Shown: positions 26,726 to 34,058 of the stretch, piece after piece
How the letters are laid out: each line of letters begins with the position of its first letter
How positions within the stretch are numbered: the first letter of the stretch is position 1
Assembly: GCA_031276355.1 (NCBI GenBank)
Contig: JAISNC010000098.1
Location: 1 to 55,893 of the forward strand
Direction: 5' to 3'
Origin: Odoribacteraceae bacterium
Lineage (GTDB): Bacteria > Bacteroidota > Bacteroidia > Bacteroidales > Marinifilaceae
DNA: 55,893 nucleotides
Program-made: the position numbers and the translations under genes
Notes under the pieces: generated by a model
What the model was told of the DNA's origin: nothing
Seen by the model: the letters and a program-made list of their open reading frames with translations, nothing else
The model's database searches: none

Positions 26726-28117
26726 ATGGGCAAGCGGATCCTTTGCGCGTGGTGTATCACCTGTCTCCCCGTTTTGCTACTCGCGCAGCCTGCCAATGCA
26801 TTGCATGACTTCCTGCGTTCTGCCGGCTTGGAACACGCTTCCATCGGCATCTCGGTCAAGCGGGTAAGCGACGGAGGGGTGGTCTGTGAGCACAACCCGC
26901 GCCTCTCTCTGCGACCGGCCTCGGTGCTGAAACTCCTCTCCACCTTCCTCGCGTTGGAAAAGAGGGGCGAACAATTTACCTATCGGACAACCCTCTCCTA
27001 TGCCGGAACGATCCGCGATGGGACGCTACACGGCCGCCTCATCATCGCGGCCGGTGGCGACCCCGCGCTGGAATCGGCCTATTTCCCCGCCACCTCTTTT
27101 TTATCGAGTATAGTGGAAGCGGTGCGGCAAGCGGGGATCAAGCGCCTTGCGGCCCCCCCCGTGGTGGTGGAGCCGGGCGAAACGCCCCGCGTACCCGGTT
27201 CATGGCCCTGGGAAGATCTTTCAAACTACTACGGTGCTCTTTATCATTCATTTAATTATAGAGATAACACCTATGCGGTCACCTTGGCTGCCGGAAAGCC
27301 GGGGAGTTTGGCGACGATACTCTCCGTCGATCCGCCGGGCCTGGAACTGGCTCTTGATAACCGGGTGATCACCGATCCCGCGGGGAGAAACGATGTCTGG
27401 ATCTACGGTGGCCCCTTCGCTTCCCGGCTGCTCGTGGCTGGCAACGTGACGGGCAATCCGCCTCGCTATCTCGTGAAAGGGGCCATGCATTTCCCCGCCT
27501 CGGCGTTCACGGGGGAGCTGGTCGAGCGGCTGAAGAGCGGGGGAATCAGGGTGGAACGCGATCCCTTACCGAGGGCAGATTCCCTGTTAGAGGGGGAGAG
27601 ACACCTGCTCTTGACGGTGGAGTCCCCGTCGCTGGAAGAGATTGTTTATCAGACAAACAAGCGGAGTGTCAACCTCTTCGCGGAAGCGCTCGGCGCGCTG
27701 GTGGATCCCGTGGATTTCGAGAAGGCCGTAAAAGAGCGGCTGGGAAGTGCCGGGATAGACACCTCGGGCGTGATGATGGAGGATGCGTGTGGCCTCTCGC
27801 CGATGAACGCGGTGCCCGCTGCCTTCTTCACCGACTTCTTGTTGTGGGCTTTCCCGCGCTCCTCCCGTGCTTTTTGGGAATCGTTCCCGGAGGGAGCGTC
27901 AGACGCGTCGCTCGCCGTTTACGCCGCCCACCCGCTGTTGGGCCACGGCTTGCGCGCCAAGACCGGCTCCATGACGCGCGTGCGCGCGCTTTCCGGCTAC
28001 CTGCTTTCGCCCCGCGACGGTTGGTTGGCTTTCACGCTCCTCGTCAACAACTATACCTGTTCTCCCCGTCAGTTGCAAGAGTTCACCCGCGACTTTCTTG
28101 CCGGGTTGCTTCGCTGA
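26726..28117 (+). CDS. dacB: D-alanyl-D-alanine carboxypeptidase/endopeptidase (PBP4, DacB-type)
   Basis: This 463-residue periplasmic class C penicillin-binding protein trims or cleaves peptidoglycan crosslinks. An N-terminal signal peptide (MGKRILCAWCITCLPVLLLA) is followed by the SxxK motif in PASVLKLLSTF, the SxN motif S-V-N in NKRSVNLFAE and the KTG box in RAKTGSMT. Length is in the family range. The frame continues upstream over xseB, but ATG 26726 gives a proper signal peptide and sits one base after the xseB stop. Confidence 0.92.
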   Translation: MGKRILCAWCITCLPVLLLAQPANALHDFLRSAGLEHASIGISVKRVSDGGVVCEHNPRLSLRPASVLKLLSTFLALEKRGEQFTYRTTLSYAGTIRDGTLHGRLIIAAGGDPALESAYFPATSFLSSIVEAVRQAGIKRLAAPPVVVEPGETPRVPGSWPWEDLSNYYGALYHSFNYRDNTYAVTLAAGKPGSLATILSVDPPGLELALDNRVITDPAGRNDVWIYGGPFASRLLVAGNVTGNPPRYLVKGAMHFPASAFTGELVERLKSGGIRVERDPLPRADSLLEGERHLLLTVESPSLEEIVYQTNKRSVNLFAEALGALVDPVDFEKAVKERLGSAGIDTSGVMMEDACGLSPMNAVPAAFFTDFLLWAFPRSSRAFWESFPEGASDASLAVYAAHPLLGHGLRAKTGSMTRVRALSGYLLSPRDGWLAFTLLVNNYTCSPRQLQEFTRDFLAGLLR

Positions 28118-28169
28118 GACATGGCCCGCAAAATCACTCTACCCGCGAAAGCCCGTGTTACCCGTGTTT

Positions 28170-28298
28170 CAAGAGACAGGAATTAACTTCACCCCGTTCG
28201 GCCAGCGCCTTCTTGAAGGTGGCCTTCACGGAAACGCTATCCATCACGGCAGCCACGGCCACGCCGGAGAGTGCTTTTTGCTCGTCCAATTGCATCTG
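28170..28298 (-). pseudogene. Short gene remnant, interrupted by an inverted-repeat element
   Basis: On the minus strand a stretch reads QMQLDEQKALSGVAVAAV, MDSVSVKATFKKALAERG and EVNSCLLKHG before a stop, with no stops inside. It looks like a piece of a real protein. The wording weakly recalls phage RecT/Bet-type recombination proteins, but I am not confident. The upstream (higher-coordinate) side is broken by the element at 28299-28503, and the sequence CCAATTGCATCTG resumes on its far side. No start codon or complete domain is visible. Confidence 0.4.
28285..28298. repeat. Target-site duplication, left copy
   Basis: TCCAATTGCATCTG here is repeated exactly at 28504-28517. The two copies flank the 205-bp inverted-repeat element directly. 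This is the expected footprint of a transposition event with a 14-bp duplication. Confidence 0.75.
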
Positions 28299-28503
28299 AG
28301 GGTGTGTCAAAAGTCGGTTTTCGGGAGTTACCTCTTATTCCAGAGGAATGAAACGCTCGGTAGAAACATCCCGTTTCCTTTTCCTTTGCATCCTGTTATG
28401 GATGCATCCCGCTGGGATGCAAAGGAAAAAAGAACGTTCTCGTTTTTCTACCGAGCGAAGCATCCCCAGCGGGATGCCCGGGCACAATCACTTTTGAGAC
28501 AGC
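28299..28503. mobile_element. Nested-palindrome MITE-like element (205 bp) with 14-bp target duplication
   Basis: The ends match the same family as the elements at 1193, 36402 and 36655: GGGTGTGTCAAAAGT on the left and, on the right, CACTTTTGAGACAGC. Inside are two further perfect inverted repeats. CGCTCGGTAGAAA (28354-28366) pairs with 28445-28457, and TTTTCCTTTGCATCC (28379-28393) pairs with 28415-28429, so the strand can fold into a long nested hairpin. It has no coding capacity. Exact 14-bp direct repeats flank it. Confidence 0.75.
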
Positions 28504-28517
28504 TCCAATTGCATCTG
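28504..28517. repeat. Target-site duplication, right copy
   Basis: TCCAATTGCATCTG, identical to 28285-28298. If the intervening element is removed, the minus-strand gene remnant reads on continuously through a single copy. Confidence 0.75.
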
Positions 28518-28530
28518 TCCCCGTTTTAAC

Positions 28531-28606
28531 GGTACCATAGCTCAGTTGGTAGATTAAGTGGCTGGAAATCACTGTGTATCTGGTTCGATTCTTAGTGGAA
28601 AGAACC
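28531..28606 (+). pseudogene. Decayed tRNA-like sequence
   Basis: GGTACCATAGCTCAGTTGGTAGA is a near-perfect 5' half of a Bacteroidales tRNA. The anticodon arm still pairs: AGTGG with TCACT around the seven-base loop CTGGAAA, whose central triplet is GGA. The D-stem 3' strand, the T-arm and the 3' acceptor strand no longer pair: the end reads GGAAAGAACC where a TGGTACC-type sequence is expected. There is no long variable arm as a serine tRNA would need. The body looks most like tRNA-Phe. I take it as a dead tRNA or an attachment-site scar, not a working gene. Confidence 0.6.
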
Positions 28607-28641
28607 GCAAAACCATATAAGAGTCCTGAAAAAAACTGGAA

Positions 28642-28673
28642 TTTGATTTTATTTCCAAAATGCACTATATTTG
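28642..28673 (+). promoter_or_regulatory. Bacteroidetes-type promoter for the abiEi-abiEii pair
   Basis: TTTG at 28642-28645 and TATATTTG at 28666-28673 are separated by exactly 20 bases. This is a full match to the TTTG-N19-21-TAnnTTTG consensus. The antitoxin ATG lies 26 bases downstream of the -7 box. Confidence 0.8.
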
Positions 28674-28699
28674 CGGCGTAATAGAAACAAAATAAAGTA

Positions 28700-29317
28700 A
28701 TGACCTTTCTGGAATTTAAGAATCAGCTATTCGATCTGGCATGCTTCAATATCTATCAGGTATATGCATGGCAGCCGGATTTTGACCGCAATAACCTTAC
28801 CCGCTGGGCTAAGAAGGGGTATCTTATCCGGCTACGGCAGGGATATTTCGCTTTTTCGGAATATAAGAGCAAGCCGGATTACTCCCTTTACTTTGCTAAT
28901 CGGATTTATCGCCCGTCTTACATCAGCCTACATTCGGCATTGGCATTTTATGGGATGATACCGGAAGCAGTGGTGCAGATTACGAATGTTACATCGCTAA
29001 AGACGGCATCATTTACAAATGATTTTGGCGAATACGCCTATAAGAATGTCAAGGAAAACCTGATATTCGGGTATGAGTTAAAGCCAATGGCAGGCAACCG
29101 CACCATACAGTTTGCCACGCCTGAAAAGGCATTGCTTGATTTGCTGTATCTTTATCCGTTCTATGACAACGAACAGGAGTTGGAAGAATTGCGTTTGGAT
29201 GAAGATTTCCTGCATGATGATTTGAACAAGGATTTACTGATGGATTACTGTATCAAATTTCAAAGTAAGGCGCTTGACCATCGGGTAAAACTGCTTTTAA
29301 AGACATACGATTTATGA
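28700..29317 (+). CDS. abiEi: Type IV toxin-antitoxin system antitoxin, AbiEi family
   Basis: This 205-residue protein looks like the AbiEi antitoxin family. It has an N-terminal winged-helix-like region with TRWAKKGYLIRLRQGYFAF (about residues 31-49), then the conserved PSYISLHSALAFYGMIPE and TPEKALLDLLYLYP segments. AbiEi proteins repress their own promoter and counter the AbiEii nucleotidyltransferase, and some systems abort phage infection. It overlaps the toxin gene by four bases (ATGA). Both genes are richer in A and T than the rest of the window, a sign of recent transfer, and they sit beside a decayed tRNA. Confidence 0.85.
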   Translation: MTFLEFKNQLFDLACFNIYQVYAWQPDFDRNNLTRWAKKGYLIRLRQGYFAFSEYKSKPDYSLYFANRIYRPSYISLHSALAFYGMIPEAVVQITNVTSLKTASFTNDFGEYAYKNVKENLIFGYELKPMAGNRTIQFATPEKALLDLLYLYPFYDNEQELEELRLDEDFLHDDLNKDLLMDYCIKFQSKALDHRVKLLLKTYDL

Positions 29318-30102
29318 TACAGATTGAACAGATAAAGAACTATTTTCCAGTACAAATCCGTGGAAATTCAACTTTCGATAAGCACATACTGAAAGAGTAT
29401 TTGCAGTTGATAATGCTGGATTATCTTTCTTCTACTCCCAGCATCCAAAAGATGGCTTTGATCGGTGGAACAAACCTACGATTGGTAAAAGGCATAGACC
29501 GGTTCTCCGAAGATTTGGATTTCGACTGCAAAGACCTGTCGAAAGACGAATTTATTGAAATGACAAACGGGGTAATCCGGTTTTTGAAACGTTCAGGATT
29601 GAGGGTAGAGACAAAGGACAAAGAAAACCCGAAACTAACAGCCTTCCGGCGCAATATCCATTTTCCGGAACTGTTATTTGATTTGGGATTGAGCGGATAC
29701 AAGGAAGAACGTTTTTTGATAAAGGTCGAAAGCCAAGATCAAAAAATTGTTTATCAGCCGGTTATTGTAAATATCAAGGGTTGTGGATTCTTTTTCCCGT
29801 TTCCTGTTCCTTCCGATGGCGTATTGTGCAGCATGAAAATAGCCGCCATGTTAACCCGTGCGAAAGGACGTGATTTTTACGACGTGATGTTTTTACTGTC
29901 ACAGGCAAAACCTGATTACGATTTCCTTTCAAAACGTTGTGGAGTACATAACTTGCAGGAGTTCAAACAAGCGACAGCCGAACTGTTGCAAACGGTCGAT
30001 TTGAAGAAGAAGCAAAAGGATTTTGAGCACTTGCTTTTCAATAAGACCAATAGCGAGAAGATTTTGAGGTTCAGGGAATTTGTGGATTCACTAACAGAAT
30101 AA
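29314..30102 (+). CDS. abiEii: Nucleotidyltransferase toxin, AbiEii/AbiGii family
   Basis: This 262-residue protein has the DNA polymerase beta-like nucleotidyltransferase signature of AbiEii toxins: ALIGGTNLRLVKGIDRFSED with LDFD following, and a later KIAAMLTRAKGRDFYDVMFL. Family members inhibit growth by adding nucleotides to cellular targets, in some cases tRNA. Both the GGT/S-type loop and the acidic LDFD site are intact, so it should be active. It is translationally coupled to the AbiEi gene through ATGA. Confidence 0.88.
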   Translation: MIQIEQIKNYFPVQIRGNSTFDKHILKEYLQLIMLDYLSSTPSIQKMALIGGTNLRLVKGIDRFSEDLDFDCKDLSKDEFIEMTNGVIRFLKRSGLRVETKDKENPKLTAFRRNIHFPELLFDLGLSGYKEERFLIKVESQDQKIVYQPVIVNIKGCGFFFPFPVPSDGVLCSMKIAAMLTRAKGRDFYDVMFLLSQAKPDYDFLSKRCGVHNLQEFKQATAELLQTVDLKKKQKDFEHLLFNKTNSEKILRFREFVDSLTE

Positions 30103-30237
30103 TATACAGGTTCAATATAGATGATAAACTAAAAGCAGGTATAAGCAACATAGTTGACGAGGCGGTATCGTCCCGGCTATCGAGCCAGCAAGCGACGTTA
30201 ACGTTCAATCTTGACGATGGCAACGCGGAAGGAAAGT
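30088..30237 (+). pseudogene. Unidentified gene fragment after abiEii
   Basis: In a frame different from abiEii, the sequence reads NRIIYRFNIDDKLKAGISNI, VDEAVSSRLSSQQATLTFNL and DDGNAEGK before a TGA at 30235-30237. It has protein-like composition but no start codon; its 5' side overlaps the end of abiEii. It may be the 3' end of a gene cut off by the arrival of the abiE pair. I do not recognise the family. Confidence 0.35.
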
Positions 30238-30269
30238 GAAAGCGAATGTTGAACGTGGACAAACTTCAT

Positions 30270-30530
30270 CCCCCCGTCCAATTAAAAACCCGTTGATAGA
30301 CAACGCGAAGCGTCGTGTCACGGTCGCCCCGGTCGCTACCGTCTCTGCGAAAGAGACCGCGCTTCTCGTGGGCGAATGTAAAGCGTCTCGTGCAAACGAG
30401 CAAACAATTTCGTCTTAACTTTCGTCGCGGGCACGCGACACGATGTTTTCCCTCGATGGGCCGGGATGCCCTACTCGTGTCATGGCGAGCGGATAGCGAG
30501 CCGCGGGGACGACACTTGGAGGCGCGCTCG
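30270..30530 (+). pseudogene. Degenerate repeat, possible IS66 transposase relic (copy 1)
   Basis: This segment is similar over roughly 200 bp to 55200-55440; for example GCCGGGATGCCCTACTCGT is shared exactly. One frame reads PLIDNAKRRVTVAPVATVS, then LLVGECKASRANEQTI. This is reminiscent of the C-terminal IS66 transposase pattern EIDNN...R.PVA-GRKN-LF-G...A. The frame is too decayed to be sure. The palindrome GTCTCTGCGAAAGAGAC lies inside at 30341-30357. No intact transposase or terminal inverted repeats are visible. Confidence 0.35.
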
Positions 30531-30627
30531 TTTTCCCGTCTTTTGCCGCGCTAAAACTTCCATTTATGGTCATGATAAACAGCCGCGTGCACGATAAAAG
30601 AGGGGATAACGAAAAAAAATGACGGGT
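30531..30627. other. Non-coding leader before the fimbrillin operon promoter
   Basis: No gene is visible. It contains an A-rich run (about 30611-30619) and ends at the promoter. I see no riboswitch or clear invertible repeat pair around the promoter. Confidence 0.35.
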
Positions 30628-30661
30628 TTTGTATATCGCGTTATTATTTTTCCTACTTTTG
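30628..30661 (+). promoter_or_regulatory. Promoter of the fimbrillin-like operon
   Basis: TTTG at 30628-30631 and TACTTTTG at 30654-30661 are separated by 22 bases, close to the Bacteroidetes consensus. The first gene starts 58 bases after the -7 box, leaving an untranslated leader of about 50 bases. Confidence 0.65.
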
Positions 30662-30719
30662 TACCAGAAAATTGTGGCTCGATGATTCACGGGCCAGCGA
30701 ACGGTAAAATTACAGTGAA

Positions 30720-31766
30720 ATGAAAACAATAACAAGCATCACGCGTTATTTCCAGGTGTCACTTGGCGGTGCCTTGATCTGCGCCGCCACGCTGGCGGCG
30801 TGTACCAGGGCCACGGGCGACCTCCCGCCCGTCCCGCCGGGAGAGGGGCGGGAGGCCATCGTCCCCGTGGCCGGGCTAACGGGCGTGGCCCCCGGCTCGC
30901 GCGCCGACCTCTCTCCCGGGCCGGTGACGGGGGTGGCCTTCCCGGTTAACACGAGCAAGTTGTTCGCCGTGACGGCCTACGCGGGGCCTGCCGCCACGCC
31001 GCCGACGGGCGTTCCACAGTCCATCGCTTATTTCGATAACCAGGCGGTGGAGTCTGACGCGGATGGCAAGTTATCCTTTACCGCGCCCCAGTATTATCCA
31101 CCCTCTTCGGACGTGAAGCTCTATTTCTACGCTTACAGCCCTGTGGCGGCGGGTACTCCCGGGTACGCGGCCGGTGACGGGTTGACCGCGGCACCGACGG
31201 TGACGTGGGTACTTGACGGGCAACAGGACATCATGTACGCCAGCGTCACGAGCGGCATCGGCAAGGAGGAGGGGACTCAAACTCACCCGGAATTCGCCTT
31301 CCGGCACCTGCTCGCGCGCGTGCAGTTCAAGTTCGTGCAGGCCACCGGTTTCGGCGGCGGCATAAACGTGACCGGTATTGTCATCAAGCAGCTTAACAAG
31401 AAGGCTTCCTTGAACCTGGTGACCGGCGCGTTGACCTGGACACACCAGGGGACACAAGACGGCGACGCGTTGAGCTTGACCGGTACTTTTCCCGTCAAGC
31501 CCGTGGCGGAAGCGGCAGTCATCGCGCCGTGCCTGATGGTGCCACCCGCCTTTTCGACGGGTAACAAGATAAAAATTAACATCGTGGCCGGCGGGATCGA
31601 TTACGGCGACGTGTCGCTGGATCTTCCCGACGCGCTGAAGGATAGCGCGGGGGCTGGCAAGAATCTCGTGGTGACGCTGGAGTTCCAGGGCACGACGATC
31701 AAGCCAGCCGTCCAGGTCACCCCGTGGGTAGAGTATGGATACGCGCCCACCCATACCCTGAAATAG
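30720..31766 (+). CDS. Fimbrillin-family lipoprotein 1
   Basis: This 348-residue protein begins with a lipoprotein signal (LAAC, Cys28). After a Pro/Gly-rich linker it shows the two-domain pattern of Bacteroidales fimbrillins (Mfa1/FimA-like): KLFAVTAYAG, a middle LYFYAYSP strand, PEFAFRHLLARVQFKF and a late LVVTLEFQGTTIKPAVQVTPW. Such proteins are exported by Lol-type sorting and polymerise by strand exchange or cap the fibre. It is the first of four lipoprotein genes in one operon. Which role (anchor, shaft or tip) it plays cannot be said from sequence. Confidence 0.8.
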   Translation: MKTITSITRYFQVSLGGALICAATLAACTRATGDLPPVPPGEGREAIVPVAGLTGVAPGSRADLSPGPVTGVAFPVNTSKLFAVTAYAGPAATPPTGVPQSIAYFDNQAVESDADGKLSFTAPQYYPPSSDVKLYFYAYSPVAAGTPGYAAGDGLTAAPTVTWVLDGQQDIMYASVTSGIGKEEGTQTHPEFAFRHLLARVQFKFVQATGFGGGINVTGIVIKQLNKKASLNLVTGALTWTHQGTQDGDALSLTGTFPVKPVAEAAVIAPCLMVPPAFSTGNKIKINIVAGGIDYGDVSLDLPDALKDSAGAGKNLVVTLEFQGTTIKPAVQVTPWVEYGYAPTHTLK

Positions 31767-31804
31767 CGGCGGCGATACAAGCGATACATAAAAAAAGAAG
31801 ATGC

Positions 31805-32854
31805 ATGAATGAACTGTTTACAAGCAACAATCGACGGTGCGCGCTGCTGGCCTGCCTGTCGCTGCTGGCGTCGTGCGGCGAACCGCCGGCGGGAGGGCCG
31901 GGTGCCGGGATCGTGCCGCTGAAATTCTCCGTCGAGGTGGCGCCGGTTGCGCCCACCAAGGCCCCCCCCATCAGCGGCACGCTATTCCCTTCCGGGAGGT
32001 ACGCGATCGGGATGTGGATCTGCGACCACGAGGCGAGCCCGTCGCTGTTCACCCCCGCGATGACGGGGTACGGGAACCTGGAGGCGAACGTGGACGTCAC
32101 CGCCGACGGCTCGAACATGAGATACGACTGGACGTACAAGGTCGGCGGGGTCACTTCTTATAACACGCTTGGCGTGCGACGGGGTAACGGCGTGGACATC
32201 TACGCCTACCATCCTCACGTGCCGGGGGCCACGAGCCTGACGGAAATCCCTTTCGTGTCGGGCCAAACCGACTGGATGGTGGCGACTCCCGTGGCTAACG
32301 TCTCGCCGGCCATCGACCAGGCCGAGACCACCGTGAACCTGGCGTTCGAGCACCTGATGACCTGTATCCAGGTGAACATCACTGTCAAGTATACCACTGA
32401 GATCACATTAAGCAAGATGACCCTCCACGACACGGAAGAGGAACTATACCCGGGTGGAAAGATAAACGCCTGTACCGCTCCCGGGCCCGGTAGCCTGGTA
32501 CTCGATCCAGCGACACGGACCGACAGGATCTCCATAGAGCCTGACGCGCCGTTGAATCACTACGTGGCGAGGTCTTTTTATATCATCATGCCCGGGGTGG
32601 CGTGGCCCGGGGGAGCGGAAGGTCGATTCGTCCTCTCTTTCGTCTACAACGGTACCGTGGACGGCGTGGAGTACTTCGTCCTCCCGAAGACGATCAGGAA
32701 CATGGGGAACACGGCCGACGTGACGATCGACAAGTTCGAAACCGGTAAGAACTACATCTACAACTTGCTATTGGACAACCAGGTACATCTCGAGTCCATG
32801 GAGGTGAGCGACACGTGGCCGACGACAAGCACCGATATACCCTTATCATTATAA
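31805..32854 (+). CDS. Fimbrillin-family lipoprotein 2
   Basis: This 349-residue protein has a lipobox LASC (Cys24). The mature part includes GRYAIGMWICDHEASPSL, VDIYAYHPH, VNLAFEHLMTCIQVNI and a late NYIYNLLLDN strand before the last residues. The FEHLMT-type segment between domains is typical of fimbrillin-like (Mfa-like) proteins. The frame extends upstream to a GTG at 31724 inside the preceding gene, but ATG 31805 gives a proper lipoprotein signal and clears the upstream stop. lipoprotein 3 starts 10 bases after this stop. Confidence 0.8.
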   Translation: MNELFTSNNRRCALLACLSLLASCGEPPAGGPGAGIVPLKFSVEVAPVAPTKAPPISGTLFPSGRYAIGMWICDHEASPSLFTPAMTGYGNLEANVDVTADGSNMRYDWTYKVGGVTSYNTLGVRRGNGVDIYAYHPHVPGATSLTEIPFVSGQTDWMVATPVANVSPAIDQAETTVNLAFEHLMTCIQVNITVKYTTEITLSKMTLHDTEEELYPGGKINACTAPGPGSLVLDPATRTDRISIEPDAPLNHYVARSFYIIMPGVAWPGGAEGRFVLSFVYNGTVDGVEYFVLPKTIRNMGNTADVTIDKFETGKNYIYNLLLDNQVHLESMEVSDTWPTTSTDIPLSL

Positions 32855-32864
32855 GCAACAGCAC

Positions 32865-33995
32865 ATGAAACAGGTGAACAGATCACGAATAACGCCCCCC
32901 TTGATGGCCGCCGCCCTGCTTTTTTCCTGCGCGGGCGAGGAGGGATCGCGGGAGGCCACGGAGTCTCCCCTTTTTTCCGTTGCCACCCGCGCCGGGGCGG
33001 GCACGACTTACCGCGTCTCGGCCTATTCCACGGCGGCAAACAGTGGCCACTACGGGTTAGTCAGGAGTGCCACCTATTATTTAAAGGCATCGGGTGACAA
33101 GTTATTGACACCTTGCACGCTGGATGATGACGGGAACTGGCAGGATGACACGCCGGCCGAGTCGGCGACCTTCAACGGTTATAGCGACTCGTATTACTTC
33201 ACGTGCGTGTCGCCCGGCATAGCGCCCGTTGACGGCGGGTTCCCCTGTACGCCGGGCACGACGCCGTTCCCGGTTGCCACGCGGGGATCGACGCGGCTGG
33301 GCGGTTACGGGTCGCTCTCCCTGGGCGACCTGGTGGATTACCGCTCCCGGGTGGGGTTCAGGTTCTACAAGAAAAACGACGCGGCCGTGCAGCCGTTCAC
33401 GGTCTCGGGCGTGCAACTGGTGGGTGCCGGTGGCCCCACCGACGAGGTCACGCTTTATCCGGCCACCCGGCAGGTCGTCGTGGATCCTGACGCCCCGCGG
33501 CCCGTGACGTTGACCGCCCCGGTGGGCGTCCCCCCCGTCGACGCGGACGGCAACCCCCTGTGCTATTTCACGGGAGCGGGAGACCTGCAGTACATCGCCT
33601 CGGCGATATACGCCGCTAAGGAGGCGGTGAGGGGTATACTCGGCAACACCCCGTCCGTGCACCTGAAGGAGTCCGGTTACCTGTACCTGGCCTGCACGCT
33701 CGTGCAGGGAGGTCGTAATATCGATATCCGCCTTCCCCTGACGACCACGCTGCCCGACCTGCGACCGTTGAGCACCTACTATTTTAACATCACCGTCAAG
33801 TCGAACTACATCACCGCCACGGTGAGCGTTATCAACGGTAGCACCAGTTCCGGGTGGTGCAATTATGGAGACGAAGATGACGGGAACGTGATCGACGGCT
33901 CGCCCGACGTCGACCTCGTCTCGATCGGCACGTGGAAGGTGGGCGATGATGGCCAATGGGAAGAAGTTGACGACCTCTCGCAAACCATACATTAA
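32865..33995 (+). CDS. Fimbrillin-family lipoprotein 3
   Basis: This 376-residue protein has a lipobox LFSC (Cys22) and the start of the mature region SVATRAGAGTTYRVSAYS, a pattern frequent in fimbrillin-like proteins. The middle contains DSYYFTCVSPGI and DLVDYRSRVGFRFY; the end has STYYFNITVKSNYITATVSV, a strand-rich C-terminal domain. Function is by analogy: surface fimbrial subunit or accessory protein. The next gene begins 63 bases downstream, after an A-rich stretch. Confidence 0.75.
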   Translation: MKQVNRSRITPPLMAAALLFSCAGEEGSREATESPLFSVATRAGAGTTYRVSAYSTAANSGHYGLVRSATYYLKASGDKLLTPCTLDDDGNWQDDTPAESATFNGYSDSYYFTCVSPGIAPVDGGFPCTPGTTPFPVATRGSTRLGGYGSLSLGDLVDYRSRVGFRFYKKNDAAVQPFTVSGVQLVGAGGPTDEVTLYPATRQVVVDPDAPRPVTLTAPVGVPPVDADGNPLCYFTGAGDLQYIASAIYAAKEAVRGILGNTPSVHLKESGYLYLACTLVQGGRNIDIRLPLTTTLPDLRPLSTYYFNITVKSNYITATVSVINGSTSSGWCNYGDEDDGNVIDGSPDVDLVSIGTWKVGDDGQWEEVDDLSQTIH

Positions 33996-34018
33996 CGAGA
34001 TAAAAAGAGATGAAAATG

Positions 34019-34052
34019 CAAAAATACAAAAATACAAAAACATAAAAACAAG
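34019..34052 (+). repeat. A-rich tandem stretch before the tip-like gene
   Basis: Short imperfect repeats of CAAAAATA/ACAAAAAC units fill most of the 63-base gap between lipoproteins 3 and 4. A-rich leaders promote translation initiation in Bacteroidetes, where Shine-Dalgarno sites are rare. A slippage role (phase variation) cannot be excluded, but the run lies outside the coding sequence. Confidence 0.4.
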
Positions 34053-34058
34053 AACAAC

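Noticed and set aside
28531-28606. Working tRNA-Ser(GGA)
   Set aside because: The anticodon triplet is GGA, but the D-stem, T-stem and acceptor 3' strand do not pair and the long variable arm of serine tRNAs is absent.
31724-31804. GTG start for fimbrillin lipoprotein 2
   Set aside because: It would overlap the preceding gene and bury the lipoprotein signal; ATG 31805 gives a proper signal with Cys24.
33102-34043. A 313-residue open frame on the minus strand
   Set aside because: Antisense to fimbrillin lipoprotein 3, with composition typical of a shadow frame.
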